Shown here: one piece after another, positions 17,492 through 25,865 of the stretch | Position numbering within the stretch: position 1 is the stretch's first letter | Layout: every line of letters starts with the position of its first letter | Source: Bacillota bacterium | GTDB lineage: Bacteria; Bacillota; Clostridia; Acetivibrionales; DTU013 | Length of the DNA stretch: 53,210 nt | Assembly: GCA_023435305.1 (NCBI GenBank) | Contig: JAEYRV010000007.1 | Span: 1-53,210, forward strand | Direction of reading: 5' to 3' | The notes under the pieces: generated by a model | Told to the model about the DNA's origin: nothing | Seen by the model: the letters and a program-made list of their open reading frames with translations, nothing else | Databases searched by the model: none | Made by a program: the position numbers and the translations under genes

Positions 17492-17546
17492 TTGACATTT
17501 TGGTTTAATAGCGTTAAACTAAACGTATGGTTTAACGTTATTAAAC
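17492..17546 (+). promoter_or_regulatory. Promoter and twin operators of the first BlaI/BlaR1-type operon
   Basis: TTGACA (17492-17497), 17 nt, TAAACT (17515-17520). Two 17-bp perfect-armed dyads, GTTTAATAGCGTTAAAC (17503-17519) and GTTTAACGTTATTAAAC (17530-17546), share the form GTTTAA-N5-TTAAAC and are 27 bp centre to centre. The first covers the -10, the second the start of the transcript. This fits two dimers of the BlaI-like repressor. Confidence 0.88.
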
Positions 17547-17561
17547 TAAGGAGCGAAAATT

Positions 17562-17927
17562 GTGACAGAATATAAGCTGGGAGCCATGGAAACAAGGTTT
17601 GCCGAATTGATCTGGGATAATGAGCCAATATCCTCCGGGGAATTGGTAAAGCTATGCGAAAAGGAACTGGACTGGAAAAAGTCAACGACCTATACAATGC
17701 TGCGCCGGCTGTGTGAGCGCGGAATTTTTCAAAATTTGGGCAGTGCGGTCACTTCATTAATGAGCAGGCAGGAGTTCAATGCACTGCAAAGCGAGAAGTT
17801 TGTGGAAGAAACCTTTGATGGGTCGCTGCCACAGTTTCTGGCAGCATTCACTATGCGAAAAAAACTCTCCCCAAAGGAAATCGATGAACTGCAGAAGCTA
17901 ATCGATGAGAAGAGGGGTGAATCCTGA
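17562..17927 (+). CDS. BlaI/MecI-family repressor (first copy)
   Basis: 121 residues from GTG 17562 with AAGGAG 9 nt upstream. Winged-helix domain: IWDNEPISSGELVKL, then KKSTTYTMLRRLCERGIF, the recognition helix; the C-terminal helices dimerise. In the BlaI/MecI family, cleavage by the partner BlaR1 protease relieves repression. Twin dyads overlap its promoter. The gene is translationally coupled (TGATG) to the M56 protease gene. No beta-lactamase follows, so the signal and target are probably different, such as cell-wall stress or a peptide. Confidence 0.88.
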   Translation: MTEYKLGAMETRFAELIWDNEPISSGELVKLCEKELDWKKSTTYTMLRRLCERGIFQNLGSAVTSLMSRQEFNALQSEKFVEETFDGSLPQFLAAFTMRKKLSPKEIDELQKLIDEKRGES

Positions 17928-20203
17928 TGTGGATGTACACTCTGCTGCCCAAAGTCATCAATATGAGCCTGACTGCGGTAATCATCATAGTGTGTGTACT
18001 GCTGGCTCGAATACCGCTGAAAAAGGCACCCAAGGTTTTTTCCTATGCGTTATGGGCGGTTGTACTTTTCCGACTTGTCTGCCCTGTATCATTTTCTTCT
18101 GAGTTTTCTCTGATGGGGTTGTTGCAAACGCCTGCTGCCACAAATGGCACAATAGCTTATATTCCCGCTGACATAGTACATACCGAATATCCGCAGGTCG
18201 ATTTGCCTGTACCGGGGCTTAGCGAGGTTATTAATGAAAACCTACCACTAGGAGAGGAACAGCTGGCGGCAGATCCGCTGGAATGGATGGTGGCTGCGGC
18301 CACGTTGCTCTGGGTGTGCGGCATTGCTGTGATGCTAGTATACAGTGCAGTATCACTTTTGCAGCTGCGTCGAAAGCTTGTTGGAGCTGTTAGTTTACAA
18401 AACTCTGTGTTGAGCTCTTCTACCAGCAGCAGGGCTTGCAATGGATTGATTAATACATTACCGCATGAGAACATCTATCTTGCTGACCATATCGCTACTC
18501 CATTTGTCATTGGCTTGATACATCCCAAAATCTATCTTCCGTCAACATTGACAGAGCAGGAAATGAGCTATGTTATCCTTCATGAACAGACACATATCCG
18601 GCGGCTTGACCATATCGTTAAAATGATCGCCTTTCTTGCGCTTGCAGTGCATTGGTTCAATCCGCTTGTATGGGTGGCGTTTTTGACATGCGTGAAGGAT
18701 ATGGAGATGTCCTGTGATGAACATGTCTTAAAGGAGATGGGTGATGGGATCAAAGCGGAGTACTCAGCTTCCCTTCTTTCCCTGGCAACAGGACGGCGTC
18801 TCATCAACGGCAGCCCGCTTGCGTTCGGCGAGGGGAATATAAAAGGGCGCATCAAAAATGTGTTGAACTTTAGGAAGCCTTCAGCATGGGTTATCGTAGT
18901 GGCAGTTGCACTTGTGCTTACTTTGACTGTTGGGTTTGCGGCTAATAAGGCTGATGAGCACGCAGGAGAGCAGAACGGAGAACAGGTGGGAGGACTGACA
19001 GGAGGGCAGTCAGGAGGACAGACAGTAGAGCAGAACGGAGAACATGCAGGAGGACAGGCCGAAGGGCAATCCGGAGAACATGCAGAAGGACAGGCAGCAG
19101 GGCAAACGGGCGAGCAAGCAGAAGTATTGGATGAGACACAGTCTGGGTCGGCTACAGCAGATGTAACGTCAATAGTACTGTCTACCCCAAAATTATCCCC
19201 GGAGCAGATTATAGGTGCAGATATGGCGGAGCTCGATTATGCCTCGGATGATATTGTTATTTTTCATAGTTATTTCGGACTGTTCGTATATGACCTCAAT
19301 TCAGGGAGAATTGTCCAAAGCCTTGACCTAAAGCCGATCGGATGTAGCGCCACCCAGGGTGATGATTACTGTGATGTGACTGTCAGTACTGACGGTAAAA
19401 CAGTGCAGCTTCACACTATGAGCAGCAAAAACATGTACGTTTATTCGGTAAATGACACTGCTTTGAAGAGAACGGCTTATAAGCCAATGGAGAATCGATT
19501 TACCAATTTCGTTGATATAGTTGATATAGTAGGGCTGGAAAAAGCGGGAGGATGCAGCCATAGTGCAATAAAGTTTGCTGCAGGCGAATATGGCTACCTT
19601 CAAACCTCTGACTGGACACTGGATACCCTCATATATGTGAGGGACGGTGTTGTGCACAAATTATTCGACTTCAACGCATTATCATCGGGTGATGTCTCTT
19701 CTTTGTCTGCAAATGATCCGGAACAGGGCATATCGAACGATATAGAACAGAGTATATCTAATGCGATACTTAATTATTATGCTGTTGACAAAAATGGCCT
19801 GAGACATGAAACAACCGGTGAGGGCCATATCACATTTGAAATCGAAGAGAAGGACGGGCTGACCTATGCTTATATCTGGGAAAGATATGCAAGGCTTGCT
19901 ATTGAAAATGGCATTCTGACAGATGTCAGCGGGCATGCTAATCCGGCAGTGATCGTGTTTGAAAAAGGCAACAAGGGCAACTATACATTCAAGGAATTGA
20001 TTCGCCCGAATGATGGAAAAGGCTACCGTCAATCACTCGAAAAAATATTCTCGGCTTCTGCTCTCGAAAAACTGGACAGAGCTGATTCGGAAAAAATCCG
20101 TGAATCTATGGATGCCCAAATAGAGACTTACGCCAGGGCATACCTTATGAAGCTCGGTCGAGATGCAGATATCCAAATTAGGATTAGCAGCTCTGCTAAC
20201 TAA
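17927..20203 (+). CDS. BlaR1-type M56 membrane metalloprotease/sensor (first copy)
   Basis: 758 residues. Several N-terminal TM helices; zinc protease motif HEQTH at 219-223 with CDE (E265) downstream as third ligand; another TM at about 310-330. A repetitive hydrophilic linker (about 343-398, G-E-Q/G-G-Q units) leads to an extracytoplasmic domain of about 350 residues (ELDYASDDIVIFHSYFGLFV ... QGDDYCDVTVS) of a type I recall from other clostridial M56 proteins. It lacks a recognisable SxxK penicillin-binding module, so it probably senses something other than beta-lactams. Expected action: signal-triggered cleavage of the adjacent BlaI-like repressor. Confidence 0.87.
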   Translation: MWMYTLLPKVINMSLTAVIIIVCVLLARIPLKKAPKVFSYALWAVVLFRLVCPVSFSSEFSLMGLLQTPAATNGTIAYIPADIVHTEYPQVDLPVPGLSEVINENLPLGEEQLAADPLEWMVAAATLLWVCGIAVMLVYSAVSLLQLRRKLVGAVSLQNSVLSSSTSSRACNGLINTLPHENIYLADHIATPFVIGLIHPKIYLPSTLTEQEMSYVILHEQTHIRRLDHIVKMIAFLALAVHWFNPLVWVAFLTCVKDMEMSCDEHVLKEMGDGIKAEYSASLLSLATGRRLINGSPLAFGEGNIKGRIKNVLNFRKPSAWVIVVAVALVLTLTVGFAANKADEHAGEQNGEQVGGLTGGQSGGQTVEQNGEHAGGQAEGQSGEHAEGQAAGQTGEQAEVLDETQSGSATADVTSIVLSTPKLSPEQIIGADMAELDYASDDIVIFHSYFGLFVYDLNSGRIVQSLDLKPIGCSATQGDDYCDVTVSTDGKTVQLHTMSSKNMYVYSVNDTALKRTAYKPMENRFTNFVDIVDIVGLEKAGGCSHSAIKFAAGEYGYLQTSDWTLDTLIYVRDGVVHKLFDFNALSSGDVSSLSANDPEQGISNDIEQSISNAILNYYAVDKNGLRHETTGEGHITFEIEEKDGLTYAYIWERYARLAIENGILTDVSGHANPAVIVFEKGNKGNYTFKELIRPNDGKGYRQSLEKIFSASALEKLDRADSEKIRESMDAQIETYARAYLMKLGRDADIQIRISSSAN
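18953..19120 (+). repeat. 12-bp coding repeat in the BlaR1-like linker
   Basis: About 14 units of 12 bp (for example GGAGAGCAGAAC, GGAGAACATGCA, GGAGGACAGGCC), each coding a 4-residue G-E/G-Q/H-x unit, located between the last TM helix and the sensor domain. Frame and period are preserved, so copy-number change would only lengthen the spacer. Confidence 0.88.
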
Positions 20204-20231
20204 ATGTGCCCTTATTCACGCGAGTGTGTAG

Positions 20232-20321
20232 GTGCAAGTGAGGGCCGCAGCATAAGTGAGGGCATTGGTGTAAGTGCGAGCTGCAGTGTAAGTGAGAGCT
20301 TTAATGTAAGTGAGGGCTCAC
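20232..20321. repeat. 18-bp minisatellite, five copies
   Basis: Five 18-bp units of the form GTGTAAGTGAGGGCNNNN begin 28 bp after the BlaR1-like stop codon. An 80-codon frame through them (SEG/SVSE-rich) has no ribosome site and is rejected as a gene. Confidence 0.85.
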
Positions 20322-20333
20322 CACTTTGGCATG

Positions 20334-20549
20334 TTTACTCAAATTTCTTAGTTTTGGCCAGGTTCAGTCGGCCGATTACTCAAATATATGAGTTTTGGGC
20401 AGATAAAGCCAGCTATCTTTGTTATTTCACTCAGGTGTTTGGCTAAATAGTTTACATAATAGTGGAATCCATTTACTTATGAGTTATAACCAGGTGGGAA
20501 TCTATAATATTTATGAAAATATTGCCCAAAACTACAAAAATTGAGTAAT
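20334..20549. repeat. Inverted-arm element upstream of nuclease-like gene 2
   Basis: Left arm 20375-20401: ATTACTCAA, 7 nt, AGTTTTGGGCA. Right arm 20523-20549 is its mirror: TGCCCAAAACT, 7 nt, TTGAGTAAT, so 20 of 27 positions pair and spacing is identical. An extra, imperfect copy of the left arm lies at 20334-20360. The right arm ends 6 nt before the -10-like TATTAT (20556-20561). The inner TGGGC(A) end is shared with the element of gene 1. Confidence 0.82.
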
Positions 20550-20567
20550 AGGTTATATTATAAATAC

Positions 20568-21422
20568 ATGAAAGAGTATTTGAATTATATCACAGATGTA
20601 ACAATATGGAATATACCATACATTGAGGCAGTTATCGGTAATAGAAAAACAGAAATGGATTTGGCTGATGTTACTGTTTTCGATCATAAAAATCGATTTC
20701 GCATAAATGGAGAGAAGGTCCATTCATGTGGACTTGATTTTCCAGAGGGCGCAATAGTTGTTAAAAACGGCAGAATGGTTGCGTCACCGGAATTGCTGTT
20801 TCTCAAGCTTGCATCTGAACTGAGCATTCATCGGCTTATTCTGTTGGGCCTGCAGCTGTGTTCATATCCCCCGGGACACCCATCCAAGGCAATCACGACA
20901 AAGGAAAAGCTTGATACTTTCCTTTCGAAAGCTAAGGGGCACCGGGGACAACCCAAAGCAATACGTGCTGTGAAGTATGTGGAAAATGGTTCTGCATCGA
21001 TTATGGAATCGTTAGTCTATATGATCCTGGCATTGCCACACACTCTTGGGGGCTATGGGCTTGATGGAGCAGTATTCAATTATGAGATAGGTTTTAGAAA
21101 TAAATACAGGAAGCGGCTTGGAAAGAATCGGTGCTTTGCAGATCTGTATTACAAAGAAAATAAACTGGCAGTCGAATACGATAGCTTCACTTATCACAAC
21201 AGCCCGGCGGAACAGGGCAAAGATGGTGTTCGGTCAGCAACTATGGAAAGACAGGGCATAAGGGTGATGCATTTGAACACTATACAGATATATGATAGCG
21301 ATGCTTGTAGCGATTTCGCCTTTAATCTCGCAGCTCGCCTTGAAAAACGTATGCAAATACGAGCAAAAAAGTTCGATGAAATGCATACTCTCTTAAGAGA
21401 ATTGTTGCCTGGTAAGTGCTAG
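20568..21422 (+). CDS. Putative DUF559/Vsr-like nuclease-fold protein, paralog 2
   Basis: 284 residues from ATG 20568, which aligns with the N-termini of the other two paralogs (MKEYLNYITDVTIWNIPYIE). An in-frame TTG at 20541 lies inside the inverted arm and is less likely. Candidate active-site residues: E147 (SIMES), D192 (FADLYY), E203 (AVEYD), with H210, D219 and R222 conserved in the family. The C-terminal tail MQIRAKKFDEMHTLLRELLP is shared. No Shine-Dalgarno is visible and TATTAT ends 6 nt before the ATG. A partial echo of the gene end (AAGAGAATTG) recurs just after the stop. Lies 364 bp after a BlaR1-like gene. Confidence 0.72.
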   Translation: MKEYLNYITDVTIWNIPYIEAVIGNRKTEMDLADVTVFDHKNRFRINGEKVHSCGLDFPEGAIVVKNGRMVASPELLFLKLASELSIHRLILLGLQLCSYPPGHPSKAITTKEKLDTFLSKAKGHRGQPKAIRAVKYVENGSASIMESLVYMILALPHTLGGYGLDGAVFNYEIGFRNKYRKRLGKNRCFADLYYKENKLAVEYDSFTYHNSPAEQGKDGVRSATMERQGIRVMHLNTIQIYDSDACSDFAFNLAARLEKRMQIRAKKFDEMHTLLRELLPGKC

Positions 21423-21448
21423 TGAGGGTTTCACTGATAAGAGAATTG

Positions 21449-22759
21449 CTACCAGGCAGACTGCAGCCGTAAATAAATAGCTGCAGCAAATAAAGCGACT
21501 AGACCCTCTGCGGCAGGGAACGCCAGCCATACGCCAGTTATGCCAAATAGTGCTGACAATATAAATGTCATAGGGACGATGATGATCAGGCCACGGGATA
21601 AAGATATTATGTGTGCTGGTATTGCCTTTGCTGTTGATGTAAAAAACGCAGAGATGATGATATTGAAGCCTACGAAAAGAACAGCCGTAAAGTAAAGCTT
21701 CAGCCCGATAACCGCGATCTCGTGCAGTTGCAGATTGTTTTCGCTGTTAAATATTCTGGTGATAGGGTCAGCAAAGAAGAACATGGAGGAATATATCAAA
21801 CACGAAATAGTGGCTATGGTTATCATCGCATACCTCAGTATTCGCTTTGCATTAACCATATCGCCTTGCCCATAGGCTTTGCTGATCAGCGGCTGAATAC
21901 CCTGCGCAATGCCTGTATATATCGCGGCCACTACGAGCGACAGGTTTGCAACCACTCCATACGCAGCGACTCCCACATTTCCTTGAAGCCGCAGTATTAT
22001 TATATTGAACAGGATTATCACGATGCCCGAGGAGACCTCTGAGACGAGGGAAGGAAAGCCTAATGATAATGTGTCCTGTGACATTTTCAGGTCAGGCTTT
22101 ATTTTTACCAGCCTTAGTTCGCCTTTCTTTTTCGTCCAATGCAGCATTAAAATGAGCAGGCTGATGACAGGCGCCAGGCCTGTTGCAAATACTGCCCCGA
22201 AAATGCCCATCTGCAGCGGGAAAATAAAAATGTAATCTAGGATTATGTTTGAAAAACTGCCGCCCAGCATAGCGAGCATAGATAATTTCGGATTGCCGTC
22301 ATTCCTTACAAAGCAGATTATGACAGCGTTCATTATGAATGCAGGTGCGAACAGCAAAATTACCTTCAGATAGGTGTTTGTCATATCAAAAACTTCGGCA
22401 TCAGCGCCTAAAGCATGCGTTAGCGGCTCAGAGAGGAAGATGCCTGTCAGTACAAATAGAATCGAAAAAGCCGCAGCCATGAATAAGGTGTTTGTAAAGA
22501 AGGAATTTGGAGCATTGTGCTCTTGCTGGCTTTTACAGATCGAATAGTTGGTCCCGCCGCCCATTCCAAGCATCAGGCCGGTTCCATGAACAAAGCTGTA
22601 TATTGGTATAGCAAGATTGAGGGCAGTCAGGCCATTTGCGCCCAGGCCTCTGGAAACAAAAAATGTATCGGCCAGGATGTAGCATGAAAGACCCAGCATG
22701 CCAAGTACATTCAGTGTGGAGTAAATTGCAAAATCTTTAATGTGATGAGTGGTTTTCAT
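21449..22759 (-). CDS. MATE-family multidrug/metabolite exporter
   Basis: 436 residues, about twelve TM helices in two repeats, with the N-terminal block FFVSRGLGANGLTALNLAIP typical of MATE antiporters of the DinF/NorM type, which export cationic drugs or metabolites using Na+ or H+ gradients. Start ATG 22759 has AAAGGAGC upstream. The 5' leader contains two hairpins, the second a terminator-like stem with six U residues only 22 nt before the start, so premature termination probably controls it. It is convergent with nuclease-like gene 2, only 26 bp apart. Confidence 0.9.
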   Translation of the reverse strand: MKTTHHIKDFAIYSTLNVLGMLGLSCYILADTFFVSRGLGANGLTALNLAIPIYSFVHGTGLMLGMGGGTNYSICKSQQEHNAPNSFFTNTLFMAAAFSILFVLTGIFLSEPLTHALGADAEVFDMTNTYLKVILLFAPAFIMNAVIICFVRNDGNPKLSMLAMLGGSFSNIILDYIFIFPLQMGIFGAVFATGLAPVISLLILMLHWTKKKGELRLVKIKPDLKMSQDTLSLGFPSLVSEVSSGIVIILFNIIILRLQGNVGVAAYGVVANLSLVVAAIYTGIAQGIQPLISKAYGQGDMVNAKRILRYAMITIATISCLIYSSMFFFADPITRIFNSENNLQLHEIAVIGLKLYFTAVLFVGFNIIISAFFTSTAKAIPAHIISLSRGLIIIVPMTFILSALFGITGVWLAFPAAEGLVALFAAAIYLRLQSAW

Positions 22760-22780
22760 ATCTGCTCCTTTAACTAAAAT

Positions 22781-22859
22781 AAAAAACGCCAGGAGTTCCT
22801 ATCTTCTAAGACCTAACGATAGGAGACCTGACGCTTGACTACATTACCCGGTGGCAATG
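22781..22859 (-). promoter_or_regulatory. Candidate transcription attenuator in the MATE leader
   Basis: On the minus strand: first hairpin CATTGCC-N4-GGTAATG (22859-22842), then a long stem with arms CGTCAGG/CCTGGCG and CCTATC/GATAGG (22833-22787) followed by UUUUUU (22786-22781). There is no upstream minus-strand gene that it could terminate, because the neighbour at 23036 is divergent; so it must act on the MATE transcript itself. Mechanism (riboswitch, leader peptide or protein) unknown. Confidence 0.7.
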
Positions 22860-23035
22860 CAGTATCGTTTGTTATATTTTATTTTGCCGATTTACAATAA
22901 CATAATAATTCGGATAAATCAACCTGGATCGGCGGAAATTATTTGGAATCAACCAGCCTCGGATCGTCGGCGAATACTATATGGCATAGGTGATCGTTTT
23001 TAAATCCAAAGCCATCCTTTGAATTAATTCCTGAC

Positions 23036-23986
23036 ATGTGTTATCCTATGATTTGTTGCCGAAATATGGAGCAGGAAAGGGTGTATTTTGATTTGGCGCA
23101 GGTTCCCTTTAAAGGCAGGCTTTTGGTATGTGATATGGATGGTACGCTGCTCAACAGCAGCAGCAAAATAAGCGAAGGTAATATAAAGGCGCTGGAGAGA
23201 TTCGTTGCGGGCGGCGGTATGTTTACTGTTGCCACTGGGAGGATGGAGAGGTCAGTCGTGCCATATCTGGATGTGCTGCCGGTCAATGTTCCCGCAATAG
23301 TATATAATGGTGCGGCGATATATGATTTTAAAACTGAAAATATACTCTGGCAGGCTGATCTGGACACGGCAGTTGCCAAGGCTGTAGGAGATGCAATGGC
23401 AAGGTTTCCTGAGATCAGTGTCCAGGTGTATCACGGCGGCAGGACATACTTTGTTTGTGAAAACGAGCATTCAGAAGCTCACAGGATAAGGGAGCATTTG
23501 GAGCCAGTCAGGACAGACCTGGATGGAGTACCGGCGCCGTGGTTTAAAATCATAATTGCATGGGATCCTCCGAAGCTAAAGGAAGTTGAGGAGTTCCTGA
23601 GAGGGTACGAACTGGGAGGCGGCGGTGTGGCAGGTAAAGGCAGCGGCGCAGCAACCAAAGGCTGCGATACGGCGATAAGCGGCAGGGCGGCCTTCAGACA
23701 GGTATACTCCGAGCCTCAGTTTCTCGAGCTGCTGAATCCGTCTGCAACCAAGGGCAGCGCGCTGAAGGTGCTGACCGGCATTCTTGGGATAGACAGGACA
23801 TGTGTTGTTTCAATGGGTGATAACCTCAATGACATGGAGCTCATTCAGGAAGCGGGGACAGGCATAGCTGTAGCAAATGCCCATAACACCCTCAAAGCCG
23901 CGGCATCCATGTGTTGTACGGATCATGACAACGATGCGGTTTCGGAAGTTATTTGCTGGTTGGAAAATGGTAGAATTTTGTTGTGA
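23036..23986 (+). CDS. Cof-type HAD phosphatase
   Basis: HAD-superfamily hydrolase of the Cof/YidA type, dephosphorylating sugar phosphates or cofactors in the cytoplasm; substrate unknown. Motif I CDMDGTLL, motif II VATGR, motif III Lys in TKGSALKVL, motif IV MGDNLNDMELI. The C2-type cap between motifs II and III contains a Gly/Ala/Lys-rich segment (GGGGVAGKGSGAATKG) unlike usual cap sequence. Start is uncertain: ATG 23036 lacks a ribosome site, while GTG 23081 has GGAG and AGGAAAGG just upstream and would remove a Cys-rich leader. Following small ORF and MEMO gene are in the same direction. Confidence 0.85.
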   Translation: MCYPMICCRNMEQERVYFDLAQVPFKGRLLVCDMDGTLLNSSSKISEGNIKALERFVAGGGMFTVATGRMERSVVPYLDVLPVNVPAIVYNGAAIYDFKTENILWQADLDTAVAKAVGDAMARFPEISVQVYHGGRTYFVCENEHSEAHRIREHLEPVRTDLDGVPAPWFKIIIAWDPPKLKEVEEFLRGYELGGGGVAGKGSGAATKGCDTAISGRAAFRQVYSEPQFLELLNPSATKGSALKVLTGILGIDRTCVVSMGDNLNDMELIQEAGTGIAVANAHNTLKAAASMCCTDHDNDAVSEVICWLENGRILL

Positions 23987-24120
23987 TTTGCAGGAAAATT
24001 ACGAATCATTATTGAATTTGTATATATCGTTCATACAGAGCAGAATAAATCTGCCGGGTGCGTCAGTTAGGGGGAAAATTGTCTATCAGACGCGGCTGGC
24101 ACCACAGAGGTTGATTTTTC

Positions 24121-24216
24121 ATGGATAGAAAAATGGTCAAATGGATAGCAATAATAACTGTATTGGTATTTTTAGTGTCAACTTTTAGTTTCATTGGGTA
24201 TCTGCTGTTCAGATGA
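24121..24216 (+). CDS. 31-residue single-TM membrane peptide
   Basis: ATG 24121 to TGA 24214. The product has a basic start (MDRKMVKW) and one strong hydrophobic helix (IAIITVLVFLVSTFSFIGYL) ending in FR, so it would be a positive-inside membrane miniprotein. AGAGG lies about 11 nt upstream. It sits between the HAD gene and the MEMO-AMMECR1 gene. Similar tiny hydrophobic ORFs are frequently annotated in Clostridia. Function unknown; could be chance, but composition and start signals favour a real gene. Confidence 0.5.
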   Translation: MDRKMVKWIAIITVLVFLVSTFSFIGYLLFR

Positions 24217-24262
24217 CGGGATATCTGTCGTTGTCAGACAAGAGCAGAAAGGATGTGGGCAA

Positions 24263-25672
24263 ATGGGTATTATCAAAAAGGCATTCATCTCTCCACACCC
24301 GCCGATAGTTGTTCCTGAGGTCGGGAGGGGCGAAGAGACAAAAGCCGGCGCCACTGTACAGGCGCTTATTAAAACGGCAGAGGAGAACGGCAGGATAAAG
24401 CCCTCCACCATAATCGTCACCACGCCCCACGGTCCGGTTTTCAAGGATTTCGTCCATATAAGTATAAAGGAAACACTGGCGGGGGATCTCAGAAAGTTTG
24501 GCGCTCCGGGAGTCAGTCTGAAGTATAAGAATGATCTTATTTTGGCAGGCGAGATCGCCAGGCTTTCCAACGGCCAGGGCATACCCTGTGGAGCACTTGA
24601 TAAGCCCCTCGTAACAAAATACGGCATATCGGAAGAGCTGGATCATGGAGTTATGGTTCCGCTGTATTATATAAGCAAGGTGTACAATGACTTCAAGCTG
24701 GTGCATATTTCTGTGGCAGGCCTGCCGTTCAAAGAACTGTACAAATTTGGCAGCTGCATTGCAAAAGCAGTCGAGCAATCCGAAGGCGATGTCGTATTCC
24801 TGGCCAGCGGAGACCTGTCCCACAGGCTTTCGCCGGATGGCCCTTACGGCTTCAATGATTGCGGACCGGAGTTTGACGGCAGGCTCATTGATTGTTTGAA
24901 GGTTCCGGACCCCGAAGGCCTGCTGGAATTTGACGAGGGCTTCCTGGAAGAGGCAGGAGAATGCGGCCTTCGCTCATTCATAATGATGTTTGGCGCACTG
25001 GATGGTCTGAAGCTCAGTTCACAGGTCTATTCGTATGAAGGCCCGTTTGGGATAGGCTATGCTGTGGCTGAATTCACGCCGGTCGGAAAGGCGGACGGCG
25101 AAACCCTGCTGGATAGAATGGACAGGCAGGATATAGAAAAACTCAGTGAAGTGCGAAATAATGAAGATCCATATACCGCTCTTGCAAGAAAGACTCTCGA
25201 AATGTATGTAACAAGCGGTATTATGATTGACGTACCGGATGTACTGCCGGCTGAGATGGCCGACAGAAGGGCAGGGGTATTCGTCTCGATAAAGAAGCAT
25301 GGCAAGCTGAGAGGCTGCATAGGAACTATAATGCCGACCCGCGAGAACATTGCCGCAGAGATCATAAACAACGCTATCAGCGCCGGTACAGGCGATCCCA
25401 GATTTGATCCTGTGGAAGAGGATGAACTGGACAGTCTGGTTTACTCCGTGGACGTTCTTGGCGAGGCTGAACCTGTCAGCTCCATTGATGAACTGGATGT
25501 CAAGAGATATGGGGTCATAGTCAGGGCCGGCAGACGTTCGGGCTTGCTGCTGCCTGACCTGGAGGGTGTGGACACGCCGCTGGAGCAGGTAGGCATCGCG
25601 CTGCAGAAGGCAGGTATAAAGCCGGACGAGAAATATTCCATGGAGCGTTTTGAGGTAATACGGCACAAGTAG
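24263..25672 (+). CDS. AmmeMemoRadiSam B-A fusion (MEMO + AMMECR1)
   Basis: 469 residues from ATG 24263 (AAAGGATG upstream). N-terminal half: MEMO/LigB-like class III dioxygenase fold (ISPHPPIVVPEVGRG, TPHGPVF, SGDLSHRLSPDGPYG). C-terminal half (about 290-469): AMMECR1 domain with GVFVSIKKHGKLRGCIGT and GDPRF. In many anaerobes these two proteins and a radical SAM protein form the AmmeMemoRadiSam set, here with the partner directly downstream. The RNA/protein-modification role is still unsettled in the literature I know. Both halves look complete, so this is a natural fusion. Confidence 0.92.
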   Translation: MGIIKKAFISPHPPIVVPEVGRGEETKAGATVQALIKTAEENGRIKPSTIIVTTPHGPVFKDFVHISIKETLAGDLRKFGAPGVSLKYKNDLILAGEIARLSNGQGIPCGALDKPLVTKYGISEELDHGVMVPLYYISKVYNDFKLVHISVAGLPFKELYKFGSCIAKAVEQSEGDVVFLASGDLSHRLSPDGPYGFNDCGPEFDGRLIDCLKVPDPEGLLEFDEGFLEEAGECGLRSFIMMFGALDGLKLSSQVYSYEGPFGIGYAVAEFTPVGKADGETLLDRMDRQDIEKLSEVRNNEDPYTALARKTLEMYVTSGIMIDVPDVLPAEMADRRAGVFVSIKKHGKLRGCIGTIMPTRENIAAEIINNAISAGTGDPRFDPVEEDELDSLVYSVDVLGEAEPVSSIDELDVKRYGVIVRAGRRSGLLLPDLEGVDTPLEQVGIALQKAGIKPDEKYSMERFEVIRHK

Positions 25673-25865
25673 CTAGACATGTTTGACATGATAAACATTA
25701 TACGGGCCGGGCACACATGGCTGCTAAAGCAGGCTTGGTGGATGGATGACCGCGTACACTGCCATATGCATGGGGTATGGCGTGGTAAAATGGTGTGTGC
25801 AGGTATGACGAGTGGATGACTGTGTACACACTCGTGGCGGAACAATGATTGAGGCAGGTTGTGTC

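Noticed and set aside
20204..20446. 80-codon SEG-rich ORF after the first BlaR1-like gene
   Set aside because: Built from the 18-bp repeat and the arm element; no start signal.
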